From Paenibacillus aceris (GTDB lineage Bacteria; Bacillota; Bacilli; Paenibacillales; NBRC-103111), in assembly GCF_017874035.1 (NCBI RefSeq), contig NZ_JAGGKV010000037.1, positions 1 through 46,079 on the forward strand: 46,079 bases of DNA, written 5' to 3'. Positions 14,009-22,242 of this stretch are shown here, piece after piece. Each line of letters starts with the position of its first letter. Position 1 is the stretch's first letter. The notes below the pieces were generated by a model that was not told the origin of the DNA, made no database searches, and saw only the letters and a list, made by a program, of their open reading frames with translations. Position numbers and translations under genes: made by a program.

Positions 14009-14190
14009 GGGGAACTACAGGCCGCTATTGTACCCAAAAGATCCCATTGTGTGAGGGAGAGGGAACTAGGGTCCGCTATTCCGCCATTTTGACAGAAATT
14101 TGGACAATGGAGGTTGAATAAGAGCCTGTAGTTCCACTCCAACCTACAAAATTCGGCTTCTCGCCTAAATAAGGGAGTGGAGTTCCCTCT
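14009..14190. repeat. dispersed four-module palindromic repeat, copy A
   Basis: About 182 bp. Direct modules begin GGGAACTACAGGCCGCTATT at 14010 and GGGAACTAGGGTCCGCTATT at 14061. Inverted modules end in CCTGTAGTTCC near 14125-14135 and GGAGTTCCCT near 14179-14188; the two members of each pair are about 51 bp apart. It resembles the copies at 28061 and 34647 closely, including the middle AGGGAGAGGGAAC and the AATAAGAGCCTGTAGTTCC arm. It lies between the ends of mqnD and the convergent dehydrogenase gene and does not look like coding sequence. Confidence 0.85.
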
Positions 14191-14224
14191 TATTGATTCC
14201 CTCACCTCGTTCTTCCACGAGCAG

Positions 14225-14272
14225 AAAACTCCCCGCACTTAGACTAGCTAAATAAGCGAGGAGTTCGTGATT
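14225..14272 (-). terminator. intrinsic terminator of the 2-hydroxyacid dehydrogenase gene
   Basis: On the minus strand AACTCCTCGCTTA pairs with TAAGTGCGGGGAGTT around TTTAGCTAGTC, followed by TTct. The T run is weak. Confidence 0.6.
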
Positions 14273-14340
14273 TACTGCTTTGGGGTCAAGTCTGTAGGTC
14301 GGGTGGCTTTCGCTTCGCTTTTTAGTCAGTCCATCCGCAT

Positions 14341-15297
14341 TTACCCAATCAAATTCTGAGGCTTCCCGTCTATGAAGGCACGCACATTGCCAATGGCAGT
14401 TGCCATCAGCCTAGCCCGCGCTTCTTTGGTGGCCCAGGCAATATGCGGGGTGATAAGCACATTCCGAGCTTGCAGCAAGGGATTGTCCGGCGTCGGAGGC
14501 TCTAATGTCAGTACGTCAAGTCCGGCTCCAGCCAGCCGCCCTTCATTAAGGGCCTGGGCAACATCGGCTTCATTCAAAAGTCCGCCTCTCGCCGTATTAA
14601 ACAAAATAGCCGTAGGCTTCATAAGTGCAATTCGATCTGCATGAATAAATTCTTTGGTCTCCGGTGTCAAAGGACAGTGGAGAGAAATCACATCAGATTG
14701 CTGCAGGAGCTCATCCAGCTGCACCCAAGTAAGACCTTCAACCGGTTCAGGCGCCCGTCTGCCGCTGCCAGTCGCAAGCACCTTCATGCCCATCGCTTGT
14801 GCGATCAGCGCGGTTTGCTTGCCAATTTGGCCTAGCCCGATGAGCCCAATGGTTTTGCCGCTTAATTCTATGAGCGGGGACACGGTGTAGCTGAAATCAA
14901 CTGAGTTCGACCAGTCCCCGTTTACGACGCTGTCACTATGCCGCTGTACTCGATGGCAAAACTCCAGCAGTAAAGCAAAAACCAACTGAGCAACAGATTG
15001 CGTGCTGTAAGCAGGAACATTCGTCACAAGAATGCCTTGCTCCTTTGCTGCTTGTAAATCAATAATGTTATAGCCAGTCGCTAGAACACCGATATAGCGG
15101 AGCTTCGGCAGCCGCTGCAGGGTGGTAGCGGAAAGCGGCGTCTTGTTCGTTAACACGATGTCGGCATCGGCTGCACGATCTACAATCTGTGGTTCAGCCG
15201 TACGGTCGTAGATAACGACTTCTCCAATGGCTTGTAACCCATCCCAGTCCAAATCCCCGGGATTTAAAGTATATCCGTCGAGTACAACAATTCGCAT
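14341..15297 (-). CDS. D-2-hydroxyacid dehydrogenase (glycerate/hydroxypyruvate type)
   Basis: A 318-residue NAD(P)-dependent dehydrogenase of the D-isomer-specific family. The nucleotide-binding motif IGLIGLGQIGKQTALIAQAMG lies near 148-168. The catalytic Arg is in LFNTARGGLLNE, the Glu in DVLTLEPPTPDNPLL and the His in LITPHIAWAT, giving the complete Arg-Glu-His set. Overall length and the N-terminal IVVLDGYTLNPGDLDW resemble glycerate (hydroxypyruvate) dehydrogenases more than SerA, since no ACT domain follows. Substrate remains inferred. It ends next to repeat copy A, and the pseudouridine synthase gene ends 17 bp upstream of its start on the same strand. Confidence 0.9.
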   Translation of the reverse strand: MRIVVLDGYTLNPGDLDWDGLQAIGEVVIYDRTAEPQIVDRAADADIVLTNKTPLSATTLQRLPKLRYIGVLATGYNIIDLQAAKEQGILVTNVPAYSTQSVAQLVFALLLEFCHRVQRHSDSVVNGDWSNSVDFSYTVSPLIELSGKTIGLIGLGQIGKQTALIAQAMGMKVLATGSGRRAPEPVEGLTWVQLDELLQQSDVISLHCPLTPETKEFIHADRIALMKPTAILFNTARGGLLNEADVAQALNEGRLAGAGLDVLTLEPPTPDNPLLQARNVLITPHIAWATKEARARLMATAIGNVRAFIDGKPQNLIG

Positions 15298-15314
15298 CTT
15301 CTAATGTCTCCTCA

Positions 15315-16325
15315 CTATTTTTTTGCCGGCAATTCACGGAAAGGGTTCATGAACAGCTTTGGAATGTTCGTCTCAAAACGAAGCAGTTGCCCGGTCGTCG
15401 GATGCAAGAAGGCAAGCACACGCGCATGGAGTCCGAGACGGCCGATTTCTTTCGTTTTCGAACCATACTTCTTATCGCCAACCACTGGGTGTCCGATGTC
15501 TTGCATATGGACGCGGATTTGATTTTTGCGTCCTGTTTCCAGATTGACTTCCAGCAAGGAAAAGTTCCGGTTGGATTGCAACGTTTTGTAATGCGTTACT
15601 GCGTGTTGCCCGTCATTCGGATATGGCGTCGAATACATTTTGAGGGATTTTGTGTGTTCCTTCAGCCAGGAGGAGATAGTTCCTTCCTGTTTCTTCACCA
15701 AGCCTTCTACTAAGGCTACGTATGTGCGCTCTTTTACGCTGTCCTGCCATGTGTTTTGCAAGTGCTGCTGGGCTTTTTCGTTCTTTGCGAACATCATAAC
15801 GCCGGACGTGTCCCGGTCGAGCCGGTGAACGACAAAAATGCGTGCCTTCGGATCATGGTTACGCACATGCGCCGTGAGTTGGCGGTAGGCGGTAATTTGA
15901 TTTTCCTCCGGGTTGGTGGCGATCGATAGAAGCCCCGAATCCTTTTGAATCACGATAACATCCTCATCTTCATGCAGGATGGACATCCCGGCTAGAGGAA
16001 TATTTTCTACGATTTTTTCTTTGTTGATGGTTACCGTTTGCTCGGGCTGCAAGGGGTGATTGTAGGCTGTGACGGCCTTTCCATTCACGGAAACTTGCCC
16101 GCGGGCCAGGGTGGCTTTCACCGAATTGCGTCCTACGCCGGAAAGCTTTTCTAATAAAAAGGGCAGCAGCTCCGTAGGCTCCTTAACCGTGTACTGGCGT
16201 GTATTCCCCTCAGTGGCTGCTTTGGTTGAAACAGGTTTATGGGTTTGGCTCTTGCTGATTTTCAGCTTGGGGTTGTGATTTTGGTTTTTATTTGGACTTT
16301 GATGCTTACCTTGCTTTTTGGGCAT
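15315..16325 (-). CDS. RluA-family pseudouridine synthase
   Basis: A 336-residue rRNA or tRNA pseudouridine synthase. Residues 1-45 are a Lys/Asn/Gln-rich basic extension likely to contact RNA. An S4 RNA-binding domain follows at about 52-105 (FLLEKLSGVGRNSVKATLARG, VSVNGKAVTAYNHPL), and the catalytic domain carries FVVHRLDRDTSGVMMFAK with the essential Asp near residue 170, then GRKNQIRVHMQDIGHPVVGD. The start is ATG 16325 after AAAGGAGGTCATTTTT; the upstream extension of the frame is leader. The exact target uridine cannot be read from the sequence. Confidence 0.94.
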   Translation of the reverse strand: MPKKQGKHQSPNKNQNHNPKLKISKSQTHKPVSTKAATEGNTRQYTVKEPTELLPFLLEKLSGVGRNSVKATLARGQVSVNGKAVTAYNHPLQPEQTVTINKEKIVENIPLAGMSILHEDEDVIVIQKDSGLLSIATNPEENQITAYRQLTAHVRNHDPKARIFVVHRLDRDTSGVMMFAKNEKAQQHLQNTWQDSVKERTYVALVEGLVKKQEGTISSWLKEHTKSLKMYSTPYPNDGQHAVTHYKTLQSNRNFSLLEVNLETGRKNQIRVHMQDIGHPVVGDKKYGSKTKEIGRLGLHARVLAFLHPTTGQLLRFETNIPKLFMNPFRELPAKK

Positions 16326-16449
16326 AAAAATGACCTCCTTTTTTTCAATAAATACGCATGCCGATTCATCTTGTATTTCTAACAATATATCATGTTCGTA
16401 AAAACAAAAGATACGTTACCCGTTAATTTCTAATGTGCTAAGGCGGAAA

Positions 16450-16477
16450 GTTACACTTCCTGTAACTTTTGTGTAAC
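16450..16477. promoter_or_regulatory. inverted repeat upstream of the unassigned gene at 16554
   Basis: GTTACAC (16450-16456) and GTGTAAC (16471-16477) are perfect inverted arms 14 bp apart, with an additional TGTAAC between them. It lies in the divergent promoter region of the pseudouridine synthase gene and the gene at 16554 and could be an operator. No known regulator is assigned. Confidence 0.4.
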
Positions 16478-16553
16478 CCCATAAAAGGTATAGTAAAAGC
16501 AAATACTTCGAGATTATGCTTCTCACCTACATGAAAGGCGGGTGCTTTTCAAA

Positions 16554-17525
16554 ATGGAAAGTTCATGGGAGTTCTTGACGTTTCGGTACACACGAAAGGT
16601 CTTCTTGCAAGGTATTCAATTTTGGTATAGAACTAGAGCAATCACGCATGTTCGTGAGCAAACAAAAGAAATGCCGCTTTACCTTACAGAGGCAAATTTT
16701 TTTGGGGAAGGACAGGGCTATCTTGCGGTGACGAATCATTATATCGCATTCCTTCACCAAAATAAAAAGACGATGAAGTTGTTTCCGCTGTTATGTATAA
16801 CCGATTGGGGTTTTGAAACGATCGATAGGCGTCCTGTCGTTTGGGTTGAAGGTTCTTTTGATCAGGGTACGGGACGTTTTTTATGGTATGTAGACAAGCA
16901 GCAGGAACTCGTTCAGGTCATAAGACAGCAGATGGAAAAAGGTGTGGTTGCAAAAGAAAGAGCAGCAATCGCGCGGAACCAAGCCAAGCTTGACTCTTAT
17001 ATGGCTATTGTGAATACGACGTTAAATGATAACAGCGAAGCGATATTATTTAAAGCCGAAGTCGCGATGGACGACAAGGCAGACACGCTTTTGCAAAATA
17101 CACAGGTTATGCTGGAAACAATGTGGGAGGTTTTCCTCACAGGCGCAATGCCGCAACTGCGCGCTTTAAATCAGGCCGAGGCTCAGCTGCTGAGAGACGA
17201 TATTGTTTATTATGCAGCGATTAAAGGCAATCGTATAGCCAAAATTGTGCTGGAAGCAAGGGGCTATAGGCTCCCGGCAGAAGACTTTTTCATTGATAGC
17301 GATGCCTTCATCGATGAGTTTTATAAGGCTGTGCTTCCCCCGTTTGAAATTTTGGACAAAGTGCATGAGGATGTGCTTGCCATCTATCAAACGTTTTTTC
17401 CAAACTCAGTCCTCAATCAGGATCAGGTTCTGAGAATTGTATCCGAAGCTGTTAATCTGGGCTACAGAGTCACGATTGCCAATGCCATGGTCATTGTCAA
17501 AACGTCGCTGCGCATTGCCAATTAA
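16554..17525 (+). CDS. hypothetical cytoplasmic protein, no recognised family
   Basis: A 323-residue protein that I cannot assign. It has no signal peptide or membrane segment. Residues about 30-130 contain alternating strands around GYLAVTNHYIAFLHQNKKTMKLFPLLCITDWGF-like sequence, reminiscent of a PH/GRAM-like barrel, although that is a visual impression. Residues 130-180 are helical and rich in Glu/Lys/Gln, and the C-terminal half is all-helical (EILDKVHEDVLAIYQTFF). ATG 16554 is taken as the start, 12 bases after AAAGGCGG; GTG 16542 is the alternative. A terminator follows, so it is its own transcription unit, with an inverted repeat in its promoter region. Confidence 0.75.
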   Translation: MESSWEFLTFRYTRKVFLQGIQFWYRTRAITHVREQTKEMPLYLTEANFFGEGQGYLAVTNHYIAFLHQNKKTMKLFPLLCITDWGFETIDRRPVVWVEGSFDQGTGRFLWYVDKQQELVQVIRQQMEKGVVAKERAAIARNQAKLDSYMAIVNTTLNDNSEAILFKAEVAMDDKADTLLQNTQVMLETMWEVFLTGAMPQLRALNQAEAQLLRDDIVYYAAIKGNRIAKIVLEARGYRLPAEDFFIDSDAFIDEFYKAVLPPFEILDKVHEDVLAIYQTFFPNSVLNQDQVLRIVSEAVNLGYRVTIANAMVIVKTSLRIAN

Positions 17526-17548
17526 AGATGTAAGTAGTTTTCTTGTAA

Positions 17549-17575
17549 GGTGCAATCTGCGGATTGCGCCTTTTT
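17549..17575 (+). terminator. intrinsic terminator of the gene at 16554
   Basis: GGTGCAATC and GATTGCGCC pair (one G-T) around TGCG, and five T residues follow. Confidence 0.85.
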
Positions 17576-17686
17576 CGTTTTGAAAGGTCGAAACTTCCAA
17601 ATATTTTTGTACAGCTAGTCATATTGTTTAAATATCCAGTTCCTTATATGATAGAACCTAACATAGTATGGAATGGTGGTGCCCAG

Positions 17687-19165
17687 GTGTCTTTTGCGCA
17701 CGTCAATGGAGTTAGCCTCTACTACGAACTTATCACATCTACTCGCAACTCCGGAGAAACGATCGTTTTTTTGCATGGAAACGGTTTTGACTCCTCACGA
17801 TGGGGACACATAGTTAACGGGTTAAAAGAGGATTATCAAATTCTGCTCGTCGACCTGCGTGGATGCGGAAAAAGTGAATTAACCTCGGGTGAAATATCAT
17901 GGGATCTTTATACCGATGATATTTACGCGCTGATCAAGCATTTGAATATAGAAAATTTCCACCTGCTAGGCCATAGCTTTGGAGGCTCCTTGGCGGTTTA
18001 TTTTGCCGCGCGGTATCCGAAGTTAGTGAAATGCCTTGTTCTCATCTCGATTAACGTGTTGTTTCCGGAGGATGGGGACGCCGTCATTGACAATTATATT
18101 GCCCTGGTTGAAAAATATGGCATTCCTTATATTCTTCAAAATTTTCTTATACCTTCTTTAACGGTATACCCCTTTGAGCATGAGGAAGCCCAACATTTGT
18201 ACAACATGTATATGAACGTGCCTGCTGAGATGTACGCAAAATTATTTAAGCTTCAGAATCAACAACGGCCAATAAACGAATTATCGTCCATCCAAAATCC
18301 CACCTTACTGCTTGCAGGGGAATGTGATACAGTTTATCCGCCTTCTTTCCAAAATATGACGTCCGGGCTAATCCCGCATTCTACGTTTTATATCGTTCCG
18401 AATGCCGGGAATGCGATATTCATCGATCAACCCGATGTGACAGTTCAATGGATCAAGAGTTTTATCCAAAGAAAGATGAACAGCCAAGCGTCAGCAAGGA
18501 CAACGAAACCAACGGAAATTGAAAATTCCATTCAACTCTTAAGGGATTCATTTCTACAAACCCTATTTAATAAAAAAAGAAATACTGAACCCGTCTTGAA
18601 AGTAGAACTCTTGTACGGTTTTCGCGTAACCTTGAATGGCCGGGAGATTTTGGACGGCTGGAACAAACGTTATGCCAAAAACATATTTGTGCATCTGGTT
18701 GTACAACCCTCTTCAACAAGAGAAGATTTGTGTGACGCGATCTTTCCGATGGTTCCGTTACCGACTGCCCTGAAAAACTTGAAAGTTTACATCAACTATT
18801 TGAAGAAACTGGTCACTCATAATGAAGAGTCCGTCTTGAAAACGAGTCGTCAGAATTTGTATCTGCAATGTAAAATCGAATGCGATCTTCTTGATTTTTT
18901 TGATCAAATAAGACGGACTATGCTACTAGATGATAATGGATGGGCTAAATATGACAGCTGCAACAAACTGTTTAGAACGATGCGCCAGAAGGAAATTATG
19001 CCTGAAATTTTTGACCAATGGTTCATTGAGAAAAAAGCAAGCACAGAATTAAGGTTGGGTGTTTTGGCTGTTTGGATGTCCGAGCAGGAAGAGAAGAGGA
19101 ATAACTTTCTGAAGGCGGTCGAATATAAGAAAATCGCTAGTTATTATTTAAGTGAAGATGAGTGA
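17687..19165 (+). CDS. alpha/beta hydrolase fused to a SARP/OmpR-like winged-helix regulator region
   Basis: A 492-residue two-part protein. Residues about 1-265 form an alpha/beta hydrolase: FLHGNGFDSSRWG (oxyanion loop), VDLRGCGKSELT, the nucleophile elbow LLGHSFGGSLA, a late acid region LLAGECDTVYPP and VPNAGNAIFIDQP. At the last site the usual catalytic His seems replaced by Asn or Asp. After a linker, residues about 300-385 (LKVELLYGFRVTLNGREIL, KRYAKNIFVHLVVQP, TREDLCDAIFPMV, ALKNLKVYINYLKKLV) match the winged-helix pattern of SARP/MalT-like activators, followed by a helical BTAD-like tail. GTG 17687 gives a natural hydrolase start; ATG 17648 is possible, and earlier codons fall in the terminator. 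Probably a ligand-sensing transcription factor. Confidence 0.8.
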   Translation: MSFAHVNGVSLYYELITSTRNSGETIVFLHGNGFDSSRWGHIVNGLKEDYQILLVDLRGCGKSELTSGEISWDLYTDDIYALIKHLNIENFHLLGHSFGGSLAVYFAARYPKLVKCLVLISINVLFPEDGDAVIDNYIALVEKYGIPYILQNFLIPSLTVYPFEHEEAQHLYNMYMNVPAEMYAKLFKLQNQQRPINELSSIQNPTLLLAGECDTVYPPSFQNMTSGLIPHSTFYIVPNAGNAIFIDQPDVTVQWIKSFIQRKMNSQASARTTKPTEIENSIQLLRDSFLQTLFNKKRNTEPVLKVELLYGFRVTLNGREILDGWNKRYAKNIFVHLVVQPSSTREDLCDAIFPMVPLPTALKNLKVYINYLKKLVTHNEESVLKTSRQNLYLQCKIECDLLDFFDQIRRTMLLDDNGWAKYDSCNKLFRTMRQKEIMPEIFDQWFIEKKASTELRLGVLAVWMSEQEEKRNNFLKAVEYKKIASYYLSEDE

Positions 19166-19197
19166 GGAGAGCGCAGGCAAGCAGCTGCGCTCTTTTT
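19166..19197 (+). terminator. intrinsic terminator of the hydrolase-regulator gene
   Basis: AGAGCGCAG and CTGCGCTCT pair in a 9-bp stem, and five T residues follow. It begins right at the stop codon. Confidence 0.9.
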
Positions 19198-19208
19198 GAT
19201 ATGGATGA

Positions 19209-19445
19209 TCAAGTAGCCTTTGGTTCTCGGCTTGACTTACATGCAGACAATGTACTCCCCATGAAAAAATCCCCCTGCAGCCGCACATGCTCATAGGGCA
19301 AATGCGGGTTAGCAATCCGCCAAAGCATGCGGTCTGCGGCGCGATAGCCCGATTCTCGGATAGCCAGCTGCGGGCGCTGCTTTCGTAGGCAGGCAGCGGT
19401 TAGCTTAGCAAGATGGCCAACAAGCTGTATGCACACCCCCCGCAT
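19209..19445 (-). CDS. doubtful small protein
   Basis: A 78-codon frame that is not the shadow of another gene. Its residues 20-60 (RKQRPQLAIRESGYRAADRM, then LWRIANPHLPYEHVRLQGD) read like ordinary protein with plausible codon use. There is no ribosome binding site before ATG 19445, and it would be divergent from the gene at 19494. It may be a remnant of a degraded gene or a weakly expressed small protein. I do not recognise it. Confidence 0.3.
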   Translation of the reverse strand: MRGVCIQLVGHLAKLTAACLRKQRPQLAIRESGYRAADRMLWRIANPHLPYEHVRLQGDFFMGSTLSACKSSREPKAT

Positions 19446-19493
19446 AGGGAATACTTACACTTACCCAACGTGTGAGAAAAGGTGGTTTTCCCT

Positions 19494-19718
19494 ATGCTTT
19501 TATACCAATTAACGCAATGGTTTGAAGAACGAACGTCCTTGCAGCAGGCGCTCCAAAACGGAATGACCGAGGGGAGCAGCGACCTGCAGCTAAGAATTCA
19601 GGAAGTCGAGCAGCAGCTGCACTCCCATGCAGAACGATGGAAAAACGCCATCCAGGAAGCCTCCTATCTGCAGTTCCCTTATGAAAATCCGCTCGTCGAT
19701 GATGATATGGTTCTGTAG
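19494..19718 (+). CDS. hypothetical small helical protein
   Basis: A 74-residue protein starting at ATG 19494 behind AAAGGTGG. It has a short hydrophobic head (MLLYQLTQWFEE), a central coiled-coil-like stretch (SSDLQLRIQEVEQQLHSHAERW) and an acidic end (PYENPLVDDDMVL). Good ribosome binding site and codon use support coding, but I know no family. It precedes the radical SAM gene by about 100 bp with no terminator between them, so co-transcription is possible. Confidence 0.6.
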   Translation: MLLYQLTQWFEERTSLQQALQNGMTEGSSDLQLRIQEVEQQLHSHAERWKNAIQEASYLQFPYENPLVDDDMVL

Positions 19719-19819
19719 CCGTTTCCAAGCAGCTGCTTTCTTCCCTCCTTTGTATTTCCTCGGTTTTCGTGTAGAATTAGAGGGAACGATAAACGAGAAC
19801 AGAACGAGGTCTTTTTACA

Positions 19820-21583
19820 ATGAAAGTATTAGTCACGACACTGAATGCCAAATTCATTCATACATCTTTGGCTCTGCGCTATTTGAAAGCGTTCTGCGAA
19901 AAGGATTTTGATGTTGAAATTACCGAATATACGATCAAAGACCCAGTGATGAACGTCGTCTCCGACCTGTATCAAAAGGCGCCGGACGTGCTGGGCTTTT
20001 CCTGTTACATTTGGAACATTGAAGAAACGATTCATATTATCAAAATGATTAAGAAAATCCGGCCTGAGATCCTCATCGTTCTCGGCGGTCCTGAGGTTTC
20101 TTACGATACGGACTACTGGATGAAACGCATCCCGGAAGTTGATTTTATCGTGATGGGCGAAGGCGAAGAGACTTTCCACCAGCTGCTGACGGAAATTTCT
20201 ACGACGCGCAAATATCATTTTGTTTACGGGCTGGCCTACCGCAAAGGGGAAGAAGTCGTGCTTATGCCGGGCAGACCGAAGCTCAATCTGAACGATATCC
20301 CGTCACCGCATCGGTTCAAAGAAGATTTGCCGAGTTTAGCCAACCGCGTGGTGTACTTCGAAACGAGCCGGGGCTGCCCATTCTCTTGTCAATTCTGCCT
20401 TTCCAGTATTGAAGTGGGCGTGCGGTACTTTGACATGGAGCGGACGAAGTCGGACCTCTTGTACTTAATTGATTCAGGCGCGAAGCTGATCAAGTTCGTG
20501 GACCGGACGTTTAATATCAAACGTGACTACGCGATGGAAATATTCGAATTCCTGATCGAAAATCATCGTGGTGTCGTGTTCCAATTCGAGATTACAGCCG
20601 ATATTATGCGGCCCGAGGTTCTTGATTATTTGGCTGAAAATGCTCCTCCAGGTACGTTCCGTTTTGAAATCGGCGTCCAATCGACGAATGACACCACGAA
20701 TGAGCTGGTGCAGCGCAGACAAAACTTCATGAAGCTGAGCCGAACGGTTTCCAAGGTGAAAAACAGCTTGAAAATCGATCAGCATCTCGATCTGATCGCC
20801 GGCCTGCCGGAAGAGGATTATAACTCGTTCCGTAAAACATTTAACGATGTCTTCGAACTGGGGCCGGAGGAACTGCAGCTTGGCTTCCTCAAAATGCTGC
20901 GCGGCACAGGGATGCGAAATGATGCGCATAAATACGGCTACGTGTACATGGATCATGCCCCGTATGAGATTCTGGGTAATGACATTCTCCCGTTCACTGA
21001 TCTAATACGTATCAAGCGAGTAGAGGACGTGCTTGAGAAATACTGGAATGCACACCGTATGGACCATACGGTCAAATATTTGATCGCACATGAATTTGCA
21101 TCGGCATTCGATTTCTTTCAAGAGTTCGGCGACTTCTGGGAAGGCCGCGGTTGGCAGAAGATCGGGCATCAGCTCGAGGATCTGTTTACCCGCCTGCGGG
21201 AGTTCCTCCTTCATCGTGAAGCGAAGAACATGCCTGTCATCGAAGGTCTCATGAAGCTGGATTATTTCCTGGGGCATAAATATAAGCCCCGTAAAATCTG
21301 GTGGGACTTCACCTTGGAGAAATCCGAACAGAACGCCTACTTCAAGCTGCTTGCCGAGCAGCCTGAGCTCGTGAGCGGCGACTTCCAACGTCTTCGCATC
21401 AATGAAAAAGATCTCCACAAGCATGTGATGCTTGAGGTGCTGCCTTTCGCTTTGCAGACGTATCTGCAAAGCGGTGAGATTGACGCCTCCAGCACGGAGC
21501 TGCTCGTCGTGCACTTCCCGCCGGATGCTCAGCTTCCGGCTAGCTGCTACAGCATGCCGCTGCACCAGACAGCGACCGTCTAA
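19820..21583 (+). CDS. B12-binding-domain radical SAM protein with DUF4080
   Basis: A 587-residue enzyme. Residues 1-135 form a cobalamin-binding Rossmann fold (VLGFSCYIWNIEETIHIIK, ILIVLGGPEVS, FIVMGEGEETF). Residues about 175-395 form the radical SAM barrel with the cluster motif SRGCPFSCQFC (C-x3-C-x2-C), VDRTFNIK and FEIGVQSTN. The C-terminal 190 residues match DUF4080. Such proteins are usually methyltransferases or transferases using SAM and B12; the substrate of this group is unknown. ATG 19820 follows AACGAGG. A strong terminator follows. Confidence 0.93.
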   Translation: MKVLVTTLNAKFIHTSLALRYLKAFCEKDFDVEITEYTIKDPVMNVVSDLYQKAPDVLGFSCYIWNIEETIHIIKMIKKIRPEILIVLGGPEVSYDTDYWMKRIPEVDFIVMGEGEETFHQLLTEISTTRKYHFVYGLAYRKGEEVVLMPGRPKLNLNDIPSPHRFKEDLPSLANRVVYFETSRGCPFSCQFCLSSIEVGVRYFDMERTKSDLLYLIDSGAKLIKFVDRTFNIKRDYAMEIFEFLIENHRGVVFQFEITADIMRPEVLDYLAENAPPGTFRFEIGVQSTNDTTNELVQRRQNFMKLSRTVSKVKNSLKIDQHLDLIAGLPEEDYNSFRKTFNDVFELGPEELQLGFLKMLRGTGMRNDAHKYGYVYMDHAPYEILGNDILPFTDLIRIKRVEDVLEKYWNAHRMDHTVKYLIAHEFASAFDFFQEFGDFWEGRGWQKIGHQLEDLFTRLREFLLHREAKNMPVIEGLMKLDYFLGHKYKPRKIWWDFTLEKSEQNAYFKLLAEQPELVSGDFQRLRINEKDLHKHVMLEVLPFALQTYLQSGEIDASSTELLVVHFPPDAQLPASCYSMPLHQTATV

Positions 21584-21587
21584 TAGA

Positions 21588-21630
21588 AGCCCCACTCCCA
21601 TTATCACGATGATGGGGAGCGGGGCTTTTC
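21588..21630 (+). terminator. intrinsic terminator of the radical SAM gene
   Basis: AGCCCCACTCCCAT pairs with ATGGGGAGCGGGGCT around TATCACG, and TTTTC follows. Confidence 0.85.
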
Positions 21631-21720
21631 GCATAAAACCGGGCCTTATCAGGGTAATCTAGGGTAGTTGCCCCACAAGCTGACTGTTTGCTAACTGATT
21701 CCTGAAAGGAGATCTGCGAT

Positions 21721-22146
21721 ATGATTGAAATGAAGAATAAGCAGCTTGAAGAACAGATCGAGAAAGTTTTGGATGCGAATAAAATTTGCTCATTTGCCAC
21801 CGTAGAAGGAACGAAGCCGAAAGTTCGTTACATGGCGCTGTTCCATGAGGGACTGACCCTGTTTCTGGCTACGAACAGGAAGACGGACAAAGTGGACGAG
21901 GTGAAGGATAACCCCAATGTGCATATCCTGGTCGGTTATGACGGGAAGAAGTCCTCAGATATTTTGCAGATCCAAGCGACAGCTGTGATTAGTAAGGATA
22001 ATGCCCTTCGTGAGAAGCTGTGGACAGACGATCTGGCAAAGTGGTTCGACGGCGCACATGATCCTGACTACGTTGTACTTGAAGTCACGCCTTCGTACAT
22101 GGAATATATGAACGGTGAAGGCCAACCGCAGGTTTGGAAGGGATAG
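21721..22146 (+). CDS. pyridoxamine 5'-phosphate oxidase-like flavin-binding protein
   Basis: A 141-residue split-barrel protein of the general stress protein 26/PNPOx-like group. The core strands are ICSFATVEGTKPKVRYMALF, TLFLATNRKTDKVDEVKDNP, VHILVGYD and YVVLEVTPSYMEYM. The family binds FMN or a related flavin; no specific substrate is implied. ATG 21721 follows GAAAGGAGATCTGC with excellent spacing. It stands alone between the radical SAM terminator and the IMP dehydrogenase gene. Confidence 0.88.
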   Translation: MIEMKNKQLEEQIEKVLDANKICSFATVEGTKPKVRYMALFHEGLTLFLATNRKTDKVDEVKDNPNVHILVGYDGKKSSDILQIQATAVISKDNALREKLWTDDLAKWFDGAHDPDYVVLEVTPSYMEYMNGEGQPQVWKG

Positions 22147-22242
22147 ATGGAGGCTTTCCTGAAAAAACCATTGACCACAGGTGAGGTTCAATGATAAGAT
22201 TGAAAAAATTTACCTATGGATCGATGAGGAGGAAATTGCAAA

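Noticed and set aside
13981..14238. 85-codon minus-strand frame in repeat copy A (and similar short frames ending IAACSSP in copies B and C)
   Set aside because: The frames follow the repeat, not a gene; no ribosome binding sites and different lengths in each copy.
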